Both the position numbers and the translations under genes were made by a program. DNA of 8,772 bases from Pseudomonadota bacterium (GTDB lineage Bacteria; Pseudomonadota; Alphaproteobacteria; Rhizobiales; Rhizobiaceae): the NCBI GenBank assembly GCA_023387715.1, contig JAEWHQ010000304.1, positions 1 through 8,772 of the forward strand. Direction: 5' to 3'. Under the pieces are notes generated by a model that was given only the letters and a program-made list of their open reading frames with translations, was not told the DNA's origin and made no database searches. Each line of letters opens with the position of its first letter. Position 1 is the stretch's first letter. Below, in pieces: positions 1 through 5,910 of the stretch.

Positions 1-777
1 CGGGCATAGAGCCTGCAACTCATCCATTGAAGCAGCCCAATCGCTATTCTCACGCAAATTATTGCGGTTAATCAGCCTTTTCTGTCCAGGTGCTGATTCA
101 TCACTGATCAAAAATGGCGATAAGCCAAATTCGGTTGCACCGGGAAGCAGTGTCACTGCCTTAACGGATTTCGCCAGTTTCCCAATGGTGCGGATCACTT
201 CAAATTGCAGTTGCGGAATACGATGCCCATATTCATCTACCGGAAAGCGCTCGATCACCACATAGGCAGTGCCGCGATAGGCTGGCGCATTGCCCTCGCC
301 TTGCTTCGCCTCAATTAACGGGTCAGGCTGCTGATCTGCTGTCCCCTTATAAATGCGCATTTCCACACTGGTCAGATCAATTTCTTTGCCATCCGCCCAG
401 ACACGACGGATACCGGCAATTTCTCCTTCCGCCACAGCAAAAGCGGCATTAACAAAATAACTATAGGTCGTGACCTTTGGCCCGCCCTTGCCGCCTTGGC
501 GCTCGGTGGTTTTATCTTCTTCAAAACGTGTTGCCCAAATAAGTGTGCCCGATACACGCGCTGTCCCATAAATAAGGGGAAGTGCCGCACCTTCTTCGGC
601 TGTCAGCGGTTTGGCATTGGCAAGGCGCGGGCCTTCAATGCGCCGTGTCGAGTTGATGATGGCACTATCCACCATATAACCGCCCATGGCACCAAGCGCC
701 GAGCCGATCGCCGTGCCGACCGGCCCGAATACAGAGCCGATCGCCCCGCCGACAGCCTGCAAGACTACCGTCGTCAT
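1..777 (-). CDS. GTA tail tip / host-specificity protein (RcGTA gp15, 'megatron' type), N-terminal part
   Basis: The open frame begins at the ATG at 777 and runs off the left edge after 259 codons; relatives are large, of the order of 1,200-1,300 residues. In RcGTA this protein forms the central tail tip and fibre and contacts the recipient envelope. The N-terminus (residues about 4-41) is hydrophobic and glycine-rich, with two runs of glycine every fourth residue (G10, G14, G18 and G21, G25, G29, G33). It is followed by a polar section with the pattern RLANAKPLTAEEGAALPLIYG typical of gp15 starts, then a beta-rich section containing ASYFVNAAF-like and GIRRVWADGKEI stretches as in phage tail-tip proteins. 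An AAGGGAG ribosome site (784-790) lies 6 bases before the start, and the start overlaps the stop of the NlpC/P60 gene by 4 bases (ATGA). It is the last gene of the module. Family call is strong; the role is inferred from RcGTA. Confidence 0.9.
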   Translation of the reverse strand, partial: MTTVVLQAVGGAIGSVFGPVGTAIGSALGAMGGYMVDSAIINSTRRIEGPRLANAKPLTAEEGAALPLIYGTARVSGTLIWATRFEEDKTTERQGGKGGPKVTTYSYFVNAAFAVAEGEIAGIRRVWADGKEIDLTSVEMRIYKGTADQQPDPLIEAKQGEGNAPAYRGTAYVVIERFPVDEYGHRIPQLQFEVIRTIGKLAKSVKAVTLLPGATEFGLSPFLISDESAPGQKRLINRNNLRENSDWAASMDELQALCP

Positions 778-1256
778 AGATTTCTCCCTTGTATCGATTG
801 GCCGGCAGGCTGCGGAAATTCAAAAACGCCTGCAATACGCCTGAACCATTGCGGCACCAGTGCCGAGGTCAAAACCCTGTGGCCATGATAGGCATGAATG
901 AAGCGTCCCTCATGCCCCATAATGGCAATGTGCTTGGCGGTCATTGTCGGTTGCCAACGGAAAACCAGCACTTGCGCGGGTGAAATATCTTGCATAAGCG
1001 CCGGAATCGGACGGCTCACCATATATTTTGCAGCCGCATCCAGCAGTGGCTCTTTGTCAGATAGCTCCGCCCAATCAGGCGCATAAGTGGCGGGCTTTTC
1101 CGGCTCATCGCCATAGATTTCACGCCACACACCTCTGATAAGCCCTAGACAATCACAACCAACTTGTTTACGTGCCGCGCCATGACGATAAGGCGTACCA
1201 AGCCATTGATAAGCCTCGTTCAAAACCGCCTGTTGAATGGTCAAGGCTGCGGTCAT
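774..1256 (-). CDS. NlpC/P60-family cell-wall peptidase of the tail (RcGTA gp14)
   Basis: This 160-residue protein is a full-length NlpC/P60 cysteine peptidase of the short phage/GTA type. The nucleophile motif GCDCLGLIRG places the catalytic cysteine at C36 (DCLG). The catalytic histidine is most likely H109 in KHIAIMGHEGRFIHA, with H121 as the likely third polar residue. The N-terminal AYQWLGTPYRHGAA (about 15-28) is the usual lead-in of the family. There is no signal peptide, as expected for a protein carried in the particle. It would cut peptide crosslinks in the recipient's peptidoglycan during DNA entry. Its start overlaps the gp13 stop by 4 bases and its stop overlaps the gp15 start by 4 bases. 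No strong Shine-Dalgarno is visible, so translation is probably coupled to gp13. Confidence 0.93.
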   Translation of the reverse strand: MTAALTIQQAVLNEAYQWLGTPYRHGAARKQVGCDCLGLIRGVWREIYGDEPEKPATYAPDWAELSDKEPLLDAAAKYMVSRPIPALMQDISPAQVLVFRWQPTMTAKHIAIMGHEGRFIHAYHGHRVLTSALVPQWFRRIAGVFEFPQPAGQSIQGRNL

Positions 1257-2128
1257 GGCACCAATGCCCCGCCGTCAAAATTCATATCCTTATTGATATA
1301 GCTATAAGCCGCATCATTACCGGGCAGATGCGGAAAGCCTCTGAAATTGGCACTATTGAAAAACTTGGCTTTACAGATGGCAAAACTCTTGTCACATCCG
1401 GCCAAAACTTCAAATTCGTCGCCCGCCTCAACTGCAAAAACCGGCTCATCACGCAAGCGAATTAAATGGGAGCGATGCAATGTCACCTTAGATTTTGCGT
1501 GTTTGTTACGCCCGCTTATCCAAGTAAAAACGCCATGCAAAAACCAGTCATCGGCATGATTTTCAAGACCGGATACTTCCATATCCATGCCATCAACTGC
1601 AACGATAACACCGCGGGCATGATAGCGCGGATCACGACTTAAAATGCCGCAGCGCTGATCGCCCAATTCCGCATCACATTGGCGCAAAATCCGGCGCCCA
1701 TGAATTTTATCATAAGCAGTCGCAGCCCCTTTTATTTCCGCGACAAACTTTTCGCCACTGCGGGTAATCTTGCCAATTGTCCAGCTTTGTAAAAACAGAT
1801 GCTCGGCTGGTTCGCTCCAATTGACCAGATAGGTTTCCACCACTGCATCATCATAAAGTCCGTTTTCAATATCCTCCTCACGGATGCGATCACTAACCAG
1901 CGCCCCTTCGATCTCACTGCCGCTGATTGACAATCCAAGCTTGGAATGTGCCTCGCTGGAGTTCATTCCGCTTTGTGGTTCGCACTTAATGCCTTGCACA
2001 ACGAGCGGCAAATCATGGTCGGTAAAACCGAATATCTGCTGATTGCTGCACCGTATTATCCAGACAAAACAATGGTTTGTTACAACGCCTTGCAAATGTG
2101 ATTCCAGTTGCGGTGAAATTGATCTCAT
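1253..2128 (-). CDS. Baseplate hub protein, DUF2163 / phage BR0599-like (RcGTA gp13)
   Basis: This 291-residue protein matches the GTA hub family in length and layout. Residues about 1-165 form the DUF2163 part (FGFTDHDLPL, and SGSEIEGALVSDRIREEDI, which closely follows the family pattern). Residues about 195-280 form the BR0599-like C-terminal part ending in NFRGFPHLPGND. Four cysteines stand out: C151 and C160 (CDAELGDQRC) and C245 and C252 (CDKSFAIC). Phage lambda gpL, a tail-tip relative in function, binds an iron-sulphur cluster through C-terminal cysteines, so a cluster here is plausible but not shown by sequence alone. The start ATG at 2128 has a GAGGTG site (2134-2139) 5 bases upstream and overlaps the gp12 stop by 4 bases. 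The protein would link the tail tube to the gp14/gp15 tip. Confidence 0.92.
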   Translation of the reverse strand: MRSISPQLESHLQGVVTNHCFVWIIRCSNQQIFGFTDHDLPLVVQGIKCEPQSGMNSSEAHSKLGLSISGSEIEGALVSDRIREEDIENGLYDDAVVETYLVNWSEPAEHLFLQSWTIGKITRSGEKFVAEIKGAATAYDKIHGRRILRQCDAELGDQRCGILSRDPRYHARGVIVAVDGMDMEVSGLENHADDWFLHGVFTWISGRNKHAKSKVTLHRSHLIRLRDEPVFAVEAGDEFEVLAGCDKSFAICKAKFFNSANFRGFPHLPGNDAAYSYINKDMNFDGGALVP

Positions 2129-2763
2129 GCCTTCACCTCAATGATCGGAATGGACGGAATTTCACCGGCCTGAAACGATGAAATACTTGCTTGCAAACGG
2201 TCAGTATTAAAACGAACCGGCACATCGAATAAAAATCCTGCCGTAATCACGGCTCCTTCAATTGGCACAATCAAGTCATTGAAAGTCACCATGCCGGTTA
2301 AAACATCGACCTGAAAATCAGCACCGTTTTTAAGCTTTTCACCATTCACAGCCAGTCTCACACTGGATGCCACGGGCTTGGTAATCACCCGTGAATAGGT
2401 CTCGTAATTTTTGACCAGCTGAAAGCTTTTGGTCATGCCATCACCGACACCAATCTGTTGATCAAGTGCCGTCGGTTCTTGCGACCCGTGATTGGAAAAA
2501 TGATCAAACGGATCACGAAACCGAAACGAAAATAATGAGCCGCGCCGTGCTTCAAAAAAACTTAAAACCTGACGCAAATCCGCCAGCGAGCGAATACCGG
2601 TTCCGGCATCAAAATGACGCCGTGATTGTGCCCAGCGGGCATTGCGTTTTTCATGCCCCGAATTGAGCTGCACGATCTCGTTTTTCCATTCAGGCCCTGC
2701 CACCGAACCAAAAGAAACACCAAGCGGAAAAGCCACATCATGGAAGGAATTGATCTGGCTCAT
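2125..2763 (-). CDS. Distal tail protein, DUF2460 family (RcGTA gp12)
   Basis: This 212-residue protein has the whole DUF2460 signature: FHDVAFPLGVSFGS near residues 7-20, then GHEKRNARWAQSRRHFDAG, and FFEARRGSLFSFRFRDPFDH around 69-89. Length agrees with the usual 210 or so residues. In RcGTA the homologue forms a ring at the end of the tail tube onto which the hub assembles. The start at 2763 is supported by an AAGGAG site (2771-2776) 7 bases upstream. The gene begins one base after the stop of the tape measure gene. Its stop overlaps the hub start by 4 bases, so gp12-gp13-gp14-gp15 form one coupled baseplate block. Confidence 0.93.
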   Translation of the reverse strand: MSQINSFHDVAFPLGVSFGSVAGPEWKNEIVQLNSGHEKRNARWAQSRRHFDAGTGIRSLADLRQVLSFFEARRGSLFSFRFRDPFDHFSNHGSQEPTALDQQIGVGDGMTKSFQLVKNYETYSRVITKPVASSVRLAVNGEKLKNGADFQVDVLTGMVTFNDLIVPIEGAVITAGFLFDVPVRFNTDRLQASISSFQAGEIPSIPIIEVKA

Positions 2764-3306
2764 TTATAATCTCCTTGCGCCACGGCTGACGGCACCTGCC
2801 AGCATCGAAGCCAGTTGCGCTTCTGATTTGCGGAAAGACGCGGCATCGGGTGAAGACATATTAAAAACAATGCTGACAGGCTTAGAGCCGCCGCCCGTTG
2901 TAACGCCCAATCGACCATCGGCACCGCGTGCCAATGGCAAAATTGCTTCCGCTCCGGCTTCTCCGGTCAGGCCGATATTGCCATTACCCATCCCGAAATA
3001 GGTCGGGCTTGAAACCACTCCACCTTTGGCAAAAGGTTTCACGCCGCCCAGTCCGGCCATCACACCGGAAAACAAGGATGAAGCGACACCTTCGAGTGGT
3101 TTCATTCCCATAGATAAGGCCATACCCGCCATGTCAGTGGCGAGCTTGCGCAAAACATCTTCCAGCCCTTTGCCATCAACAACCGCACCTTTCAGTGCCG
3201 ATGAAAGACTATTCCCAAAAGTGGCCGAGCGCTTTTGCAAATCATCAAGCGCCCGATTGAACGCGGTTGTATCCGCGTCAATCGAGACGGTCATATTCTC
3301 ATTCAT
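2764..3306 (-). CDS. Short tail tape measure protein (RcGTA gp11)
   Basis: This 180-residue protein is a tape measure of the GTA type, far shorter than those of ordinary siphophages. The N-terminal region (about 1-50) is a predicted helix starting MTVSIDADTTAFNRALDDLQ. A middle hydrophobic stretch (about 57-90, AGMALSMGMKPLEGVASSLF) follows. The C-terminal part carries the recognisable GTA motif AKGGVVSSPTYFGMG and LTGEAGAEAILPLARG (about 93-127). It would occupy the tube lumen, set tail length, and leave ahead of the DNA. An AAGGAA ribosome site (3312-3317) lies 5 bases before the ATG at 3306, which favours this start over the internal ATG at residue 5. It stands after the two chaperone-like genes, the usual place for a tape measure. 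Confidence 0.9.
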   Translation of the reverse strand: MNENMTVSIDADTTAFNRALDDLQKRSATFGNSLSSALKGAVVDGKGLEDVLRKLATDMAGMALSMGMKPLEGVASSLFSGVMAGLGGVKPFAKGGVVSSPTYFGMGNGNIGLTGEAGAEAILPLARGADGRLGVTTGGGSKPVSIVFNMSSPDAASFRKSEAQLASMLAGAVSRGARRL

Positions 3307-3337
3307 GACGGTTCCTTAAAGCTTGTAAATCCGGCAC

Positions 3338-3556
3338 TCAGTCAGGATAGGCTTGCATCAAAGCATCAAGCGCCTGCCTGTCCGGCACATTCACCACCGG
3401 CATATGTGCGCCGATCATGGCGTTCAGCTCCGCCAAACTCAGCGCCCAAAAATCTTTAGGCGCGAGGCGCAATTGCCCAAGGCCAATTTGCATCACCTCA
3501 GCCCATGGAAAAGCGGGGGCCGGATCAGATTTTGATTCAAGGCGCTTATTCAACAT
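3338..3556 (-). CDS. Small tail assembly protein, Phage_TAC_6/TIGR02216 type (RcGTA gp10.1)
   Basis: This 72-residue protein shows the family core FPWAEVMQIGLGQLRLAPKDFWALSL (in part) and a following helix AELNAMIGAH. The length fits the family. Such proteins are classed as tail assembly chaperones, sitting between the tube gene and the tape measure as lambda G and T do. The ATG at 3556 overlaps the end of gp10 by 7 bases (ATGTTGA). No Shine-Dalgarno sequence is visible upstream: the preceding bases are A-rich with no GGAG-like run. Translation therefore depends either on coupling to gp10 or on a -1 frameshift from it (see findings). The family call is good; the chaperone role is inferred from family and position. 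Confidence 0.85.
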   Translation of the reverse strand: MLNKRLESKSDPAPAFPWAEVMQIGLGQLRLAPKDFWALSLAELNAMIGAHMPVVNVPDRQALDALMQAYPD

Positions 3557-3897
3557 ATTGATTTTTTGTCAGAAACTGAATTTTCTGTAGTGCCGAATGT
3601 CACAGTTAAAAGCTCTGCAACAATGCGGGCAAAACCGGCGGCACCACCATCGGCGCGCATTTCGGCAACATCTTCCAGTGTCACATTATGACCGCCGCCC
3701 CGAAGACCTGCACAAAGAATACGGATCATATCCTGCGCTGATAATTGCGCCGCAGAAAACCGTGCCAAAAGCTTTGGTAAATCATCGGCGGCAAAAGCCG
3801 ATTCAAGTTCAGCCAAAGCGCCAAGGGTCAAACAGAGTGTCCACGGCCGACCATCCAGCACAGCGTCCAGCTCACCGCGATGCTTATTGATCATCAT
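3550..3897 (-). CDS. Tail assembly chaperone-like protein, GTA gp10 family
   Basis: This 115-residue protein fits the GTA-gp10 family (Phage_TAC_11). Key stretches are the N-terminal NKHRGELDAVLDGRPWTLCLTLGALAELESAF, read in parts at residues 4-35, and a helical half with DMIRILCAGLRGGGH and GFARIVAELLTVTFG. By position between tube and tape measure it corresponds to lambda gpG, which coats the tape measure during tail assembly. The ATG at 3897 overlaps the gp9 stop by 4 bases; a second ATG follows directly at 3894. A GGAGAG site (3903-3908) serves either. The last codons contain a run of six A (minus strand, 3567-3562) just before the overlap with gp10.1. Confidence 0.88.
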   Translation of the reverse strand: MMINKHRGELDAVLDGRPWTLCLTLGALAELESAFAADDLPKLLARFSAAQLSAQDMIRILCAGLRGGGHNVTLEDVAEMRADGGAAGFARIVAELLTVTFGTTENSVSDKKSIC

Positions 3898-4307
3898 GGC
3901 AACTCTCCAAAGCTCACAACACCTGCGGATTCAAGCGCCATTTCAAAGGTCACTTCGCCATCATGATTGCCGCCATATTCAAGCGCCACAATTTGAAACA
4001 GCCCGCTCAGCACACCAAAGTCCGGCAGAATAATCTCCCAATTGCGGATTTCGCCCTGAAAGAAAACCTGACGCAGCAAGGCGTCTGATGCTGCATCTTT
4101 AAAAATGCCTGACCCACTAATTGAAGCACGTTGTACCCCACTGGCACCCAATAATTGCCGCCAGCGCCCTGTTGCATCGGCATCGGTCACATCAACACTT
4201 TCAGCGTTGAACGCGATCCGTTTGGTGCGTAATCCTGCGCAAGTTTCAAAGCCCCCGCTCTCAAGAGCAATTTTCAATAGAATGTCTTTGCCTCTTTGTG
4301 CTGACAT
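3894..4307 (-). CDS. Major tail (tube) protein, TP901-1 family (RcGTA gp9)
   Basis: This 137-residue protein matches the TP901-1-type major tail protein of GTAs in length and along its whole course: MSAQRGKDILLKI at the start, then AGLRTKRIAFNAESVDVTDA, GRWRQLLGASGVQ, SISGSGIFKDAASD, and EITFEMALESAG-like ending. It would polymerise as stacked rings to form the tail tube. I place the start at the ATG at 4307, not at the upstream TTG (4331) or ATG (4319) of the same frame. A GGAG (4314-4317) stands 6 bases before 4307, and homologues begin at this MxAQxGKD. Its 5' leader follows a strong hairpin. Its stop overlaps the gp10 start by 4 bases. Confidence 0.93.
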   Translation of the reverse strand: MSAQRGKDILLKIALESGGFETCAGLRTKRIAFNAESVDVTDADATGRWRQLLGASGVQRASISGSGIFKDAASDALLRQVFFQGEIRNWEIILPDFGVLSGLFQIVALEYGGNHDGEVTFEMALESAGVVSFGELP

Positions 4308-4313
4308 TAAAAT

Positions 4314-4317
4314 CTCC
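4314..4317 (-). promoter_or_regulatory. Ribosome binding site of the tail tube gene
   Basis: GGAG on the minus strand, 6 bases before the ATG at 4307. It falls inside the longer open frame that starts upstream and so decides in favour of the shorter 137-residue tube protein. Confidence 0.75.
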
Positions 4318-4337
4318 ATGAAAGAAAACAAACACGC

Positions 4338-4368
4338 AAAAATCCGGCGAACCGCATGGTTTACCGGA
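4338..4368 (-). terminator. Terminator-like hairpin between gp8 and the tail tube gene
   Basis: On the minus strand, an 11-pair stem (arms 4368-4358 and 4353-4343) closes a 4-base loop ATGC. One position is an A-C mismatch and one a G-U pair; the outer five and inner four pairs are perfect. It is followed directly by TTTTT (4342-4338) and then a further T-rich stretch. This is the form of an intrinsic terminator acting on the GTA transcript, 30 bases before the tube gene start. Only about 35 bases separate it from the ATG, leaving no room for a new promoter, so it is more likely an attenuator, processing site or mRNA-stabilising structure than a full stop. Confidence 0.6.
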
Positions 4369-4403
4369 CTGCAAATGCGCTGATTTTTATGAAGTAATGC
4401 TGG

Positions 4404-4814
4404 TTAAGCGGTCTTTGGCTCAGTCACGGCGCGATAACGCATAATGCCCTGATAAGCATTGCGACGATCACTGTTTTGCGCAGTGATCTCCTGTAAACTC
4501 AGATTAACCAAGGTGTATAGCCCAAGCGAAAGCGCCTCCTGATTCAATTTTTGTGCAATCAGTTCGATCACTTCCAGCACAAATTTACGCCCACTGCTTT
4601 GTGCCCAGATATACAGAGAGATCAGATGCTCCTGCCCCGGCTCGCTGTCGGTTGACCAATCATAAACAACACTGCTGCCGAGTGTGACATAAGGAAAACC
4701 GGTTGAAGGCGGCACATGATCAAGGATGCGGTTTGCGCCAAGTTTAGCGCTCACATCCGCATCATGGCGCAGAAGATCATAAATTGCTTTTTGCAAACTG
4801 ATTGATGCACTCAA
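4404..4814 (-). CDS. Tail terminator / tail completion protein, DUF3168 family (RcGTA gp8)
   Basis: This 136-residue protein fits DUF3168: N-terminal helix SLQKAIYDLLRHDADVSAKLG, then RILDHVPPSTGFPYVTLG (about 29-46), a core WSTDSEPGQEHLISLYIWA, and C-terminal YRAVTEP. In siphophages this family caps the tail tube where it meets the head. The start is a TTG at 4814, supported by a GAGGAG site (4823-4828) 8 bases upstream and by a 4-base TTGA overlap with the stop of the small ORF before it; the sequence after it reads MSASISLQKA, usual for the family. A gap of 96 bases with a hairpin follows before the tube gene. Confidence 0.88.
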   Translation of the reverse strand: MSASISLQKAIYDLLRHDADVSAKLGANRILDHVPPSTGFPYVTLGSSVVYDWSTDSEPGQEHLISLYIWAQSSGRKFVLEVIELIAQKLNQEALSLGLYTLVNLSLQEITAQNSDRRNAYQGIMRYRAVTEPKTA

Positions 4815-4936
4815 TCTTCACGCTCCTCTTGTTTTGCCACTGTTTGTTGCCGCCAGTTCTGCTCTGTCAGTGCCATCGACTTCAAACGTAAGGCGGTCAA
4901 AAGCGCGTCAAAACGCAATTTCACCGCCAGCTTCAT
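4811..4936 (-). CDS. Unrecognised 41-residue ORF between gp7 and gp8
   Basis: A small open frame runs from the ATG at 4936 to the TGA at 4811, giving 41 residues starting MKLAVKLRFDALLTALRLKS and ending KQEERED. It has a GAGGAAA ribosome site (4941-4947) at good spacing, an ATGA overlap with the gp7 stop, and a TTGA overlap with the gp8 start. It fills exactly the space between two coupled genes, which would otherwise be broken by about 120 bases. The N-terminal half is a basic amphipathic-looking helix; the C-terminal half is polar and charged. There is no signal peptide, membrane segment or cysteine. I do not recognise a family. Position among the head-tail joining genes suggests a part in joining or a purely translational linking role; both are inference. 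Confidence 0.6.
   Translation of the reverse strand: MKLAVKLRFDALLTALRLKSMALTEQNWRQQTVAKQEERED
4823..4828 (-). promoter_or_regulatory. Ribosome binding site deciding the TTG start of gp8
   Basis: GAGGAG on the minus strand, 8 bases before the TTG at 4814. It lies in the last codons of the preceding 41-residue ORF (its Glu-Glu). There is no in-frame ATG nearby, so this site is the main support for a TTG start. Confidence 0.7.
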
Positions 4937-5268
4937 GTTGTTTCCTCACGCACAAAACAGATCTGATAACGCCGTGTTTCATCCGCATCCTGAATGGCAT
5001 CAATCTGGAAAATACGATTATCTTTGCGCAGCCGCATACCCGCCTGAATGATTGCGTCATAGCGGATGGTAATGCGGTGGGTTGTCTCCGGATGCCAGCG
5101 CTGTGCCAAAAAGCGTGATGATGACGTGATGGCACGGATTTGCCCCCAGATAAGTGCAATTTCCTGCCAGGATTCACTATAGCCACCAATGTCATCTTCT
5201 TGCGGTTGCAGCGCTTCCAGCTTCAATTCGGTGCGCAGGCGCCCTGCATTCATAAACAGCATATTCAT
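4933..5268 (-). CDS. Head-tail adaptor / stopper protein (RcGTA gp7)
   Basis: This 111-residue protein belongs to the phage head-tail joining family. It begins with the typical NAGRLRTELKLEALQPQEDDIGGYSESWQ (in parts, residues 7-35), then WGQIRAITS, the THRITIRYDAII strand pair, and DNRIFQIDAIQDADETRR. It would form the ring that closes the head channel below the connector until ejection. The start at 5268 overlaps the gp6 stop by 4 bases; further in-frame ATGs at 5262 and 5253 are possible starts and homologues often begin nearer residue 6. No strong Shine-Dalgarno precedes any of them, so coupling to gp6 is likely. Its own stop overlaps the following 41-residue ORF by 4 bases. Confidence 0.88.
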   Translation of the reverse strand: MNMLFMNAGRLRTELKLEALQPQEDDIGGYSESWQEIALIWGQIRAITSSSRFLAQRWHPETTHRITIRYDAIIQAGMRLRKDNRIFQIDAIQDADETRRYQICFVREETT

Positions 5269-5831
5269 ACCGATACCCGTTTCCAGATATCGACAAGCCG
5301 CTCAAACTGACTTGGAAATGAAATTGGCTGAGACTGCTCGTCAAAAGCACCGCGAAATTCATATAAATGCGCAACCAGCACTAAAATAGCCTGCTTCAGC
5401 ACATCAGGCACTACCGTAGCATCTGTCCCGAAACCAGCCGTCAGATCAATTTCCAAACCACTTAGTGAGGCCATGTCGGCTCTGGCTTGTAAATAAAGTC
5501 GCTGCGGACGACCTGCCTGTTGCAGCTTCCAATCATCCGCATCAAATGCCACCGGTGTGCCATCAGGTAAATAAGCCGTAATCGCATCAACAGATGTCAC
5601 CGGATAACGGTAAAGCGCCAGGCGGTTAGAGCGCGGCCAGCGATCAACATGCAAGCGCCAGCTTTGTGTGATCAGCGCCAGACCAGCACGCGCTTCCACT
5701 GTCTCGCGGGCGGTTTTAATCAAAGATTGCAACAACGCATTTTCGCTGTCACTTGTGATGCGCAAATAGGCGCGTGCTTCATCGATCGTCACCGGCTCGA
5801 TGGCCGGAGGCGTTACAGGGTGCATTGTCAT
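5265..5831 (-). CDS. Head-tail connector protein, phiE125 gp8-like (RcGTA gp6)
   Basis: This 188-residue protein carries the usual opening EPVTIDEARAYLRIT (about 12-26), a helix LLQSLIKTARETVEARAGLALITQ (in part), then RLALYRYPVTSVDAI and a closing VPDVLKQAILVLVAHLYEFRG typical of the phiE125 gp8-type connectors. It would form a ring under the portal. A GAGGGA site (5839-5844) 7 bases before the ATG at 5831 supports this start over the second ATG at residue 3. Unlike most genes here it does not overlap its upstream neighbour: a 79-base AT-rich gap separates it from the extended capsid frame. Its stop overlaps the gp7 start by 4 bases. Confidence 0.92.
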   Translation of the reverse strand: MTMHPVTPPAIEPVTIDEARAYLRITSDSENALLQSLIKTARETVEARAGLALITQSWRLHVDRWPRSNRLALYRYPVTSVDAITAYLPDGTPVAFDADDWKLQQAGRPQRLYLQARADMASLSGLEIDLTAGFGTDATVVPDVLKQAILVLVAHLYEFRGAFDEQSQPISFPSQFERLVDIWKRVSV

Positions 5832-5910
5832 AAGATTTTCCCTCTGTGAGAAACCTACATAAAAATCAATATTTTATGGAAAATCGCTGAAATACAGATT
5901 CATCGATTCA
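5832..5910 (-). other. AT-rich gap between capsid and connector genes
   Basis: This gap holds the gp6 ribosome site and one AT-rich inverted repeat: CATAAAA (5858-5864) and TTTTATG (5872-5878) around a 7-base loop, weak as RNA structure. The sequence is noticeably more AT-rich than the genes around it. I see no convincing promoter. Confidence 0.5.

Noticed and set aside
496..888. Plus-strand open frame of 130 codons, and similar ones such as 7521-7973
   Set aside because: These run opposite well-supported GTA genes (gp15/gp14 and protease), with no recognisable product.
4308..4331. Longer N-terminus for the tail tube protein from TTG 4331 or ATG 4319
   Set aside because: GGAG at 4314-4317 and the usual MxAQxGKD opening fix the start at 4307.
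4308..4403. Tiny 16-codon frame starting at the ATG in the hairpin loop (minus strand)
   Set aside because: Too short, no ribosome site, and it is explained by the hairpin itself.
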